Shown here one piece after another: positions 63,434-64,000 of a stretch of 64,000 bases of DNA. Under the pieces are notes generated by a model. That model searched no databases. It saw only the letters and a program-made list of their open reading frames with translations, and was not told the origin of the DNA. The translations under genes and the position numbers were made by a program. How positions within the stretch are numbered: position 1 is the stretch's first letter; every line of letters begins with the position of its first letter. Where the stretch lies: assembly GCF_900107635.1 (NCBI RefSeq), contig NZ_FNRD01000002.1:124001-188000 (forward strand), given 5' to 3'. The DNA is from Flavobacterium gillisiae (lineage in GTDB: Bacteria; Bacteroidota; Bacteroidia; Flavobacteriales; Flavobacteriaceae).

Positions 63434-63492
63434 ACCGCAAATTCGCAAATTTTCATTTCAATAATAGAGAAAACAATTTGCGAATTTGTGGT
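63434..63492. repeat. 18-bp inverted repeat after metG (family 2, copy 2)
   Basis: ACCGCAAATTCGCAAATT (63434-63451) pairs with AATTTGCGAATTTGTGGT (63475-63492), with one G-U type pair. The core is the same as in the repeat after serS at 57541-57604. It starts 7 bases after the metG stop. Confidence 0.8.
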
Positions 63493-63557
63493 AAAAAAAA
63501 ACATGCTAATTGCCAGAGTTAAATCGTGGCAATTTGTATTTACATACGACAGGGAAA

Positions 63558-64000
63558 ATGACCAACGCAAAACCTAGATTAGCACTCGCTTTCGGAATAC
63601 TTTGTATTTCTATTTTTCCAATATTAGTCAAACTCAGGCTAACCCCGGGATTGATTTCTGCGTTCTACAGAATGGCTATTGCCTTTTCCTTGCTTTTACC
63701 TTATGTACTGATTACAAAAAAGTTTACACTCCCAAAAACTAGCATTTTAATCCTGGCGATACTCTGCGGGGTATTATTCGCTTCAGATGTTGCGGTTTGG
63801 AATATTGCTATTCAAGAATCAAGTGCGACTCAAGCCTCTTTATTAACTAATTTATCTCCTCTTTGGGTTGGTATTATTTCATATGTTTTTCTAAAAACCA
63901 AACCGGCAACTAATTTTTGGATTGGAACGACGGTGGCATTATTTGGCATGGCGATGTTAGTGGGGTTCAAATTTTTTCTAGAATTGGATTTTGACAACGC
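63558..64000 (+). CDS. EamA (DMT superfamily) transporter, 3' end cut off by window
   Basis: The ATG at 63558 (after AGGGAAA, no strong RBS) opens a frame that runs past the window end. Hydrophobic helices alternate from the start (LALAFGILCISIFPILVKL, FYRMAIAFSLLLPYVLI, ILILAILCGVLFASDVAVW), and ASLLTNLSPLWVGIISYVFL is the EamA signature. About the first five of ten helices are present. Substrate unknown; this family exports metabolites such as amino acids. Confidence 0.88.
   Translation, partial: MTNAKPRLALAFGILCISIFPILVKLRLTPGLISAFYRMAIAFSLLLPYVLITKKFTLPKTSILILAILCGVLFASDVAVWNIAIQESSATQASLLTNLSPLWVGIISYVFLKTKPATNFWIGTTVALFGMAMLVGFKFFLELDFDN

Overview
The window is a stretch of chromosome from a Bacteroidota bacterium, most likely Flavobacterium or a close relative. 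Evidence: AT-rich DNA; many -7 elements of the form TAnnTTTG, the Bacteroidota sigma factor signature, placed just ahead of genes; type IX secretion (T9SS) C-terminal sorting domains; two TonB-dependent receptors; lipoproteins; DUF4270; a one-domain starch-synthase-like protein; and flavobacterial intergenic hairpin repeats. No phage, integron, CRISPR array or complete insertion sequence was seen.

Layout. 1-3.7 kb: end of an AraC-type regulator, tRNA-Leu(CAA), prs-rplY and pth. 3.7-9.8 kb: a secreted metzincin protease, ribF, two tandem paralogous membrane proteins and bioB. 9.8-19.1 kb: two giant T9SS-exported modular proteins with a shared C-terminal half. 19.4-25.3 kb: recX, then the oddest locus, a GntR/MocR-like regulator divergent from a TonB-dependent receptor and an AONS (BioF)-like protein, with a broken second bioF copy on the far side. 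25.4-26.9 kb: a DUF2975/HTH membrane-regulator module with a 209-bp MITE-like element inserted at its stop codon. 27-33.5 kb: atpD-atpC and a TonB receptor plus SGNH lipoprotein pair. 33.7-38 kb: an operon of a truncated starch-synthase-like gene, DUF4270 and glmS. 38-45 kb: panC-panD, an odd alpha/beta hydrolase overlapping radA, a small release-factor-like protein and an AsmA-like/GT51 fusion. 45-52 kb: aldo/keto reductase, OmpA lipoprotein, exonuclease III, an OlsF-type lipid synthase, a TM2 protein and a dehydrogenase-VOC fusion. 52-64 kb: proC, mgtE-rsmA, DUF4286, a TPR protein, serS, DMP19-like, small proteins, metG and a partial EamA transporter.

Most of the window is housekeeping. The most unusual points are: (1) the MocR/TonB receptor/AONS locus, in which both PLP-fold proteins have lost the residue expected to be the PLP-binding lysine and a repeated TAGTCC motif sits between the divergent genes; (2) a precise MITE-like insertion with 8-bp target duplications; (3) two distant copies of a repeat with a conserved scaffold and a different, self-complementary stem; (4) promoter elements that overlap or abut apparent start codons, which reset several starts and suggest leaderless mRNAs; (5) unusual fusions or lost catalytic motifs (PGDH-VOC, AsmA-GT51, starch synthase without its KxGG motif, hydrolase without a nucleophile serine). 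Three small genes (56, 54 and possibly 26 codons) were found by reading the intergenic DNA.
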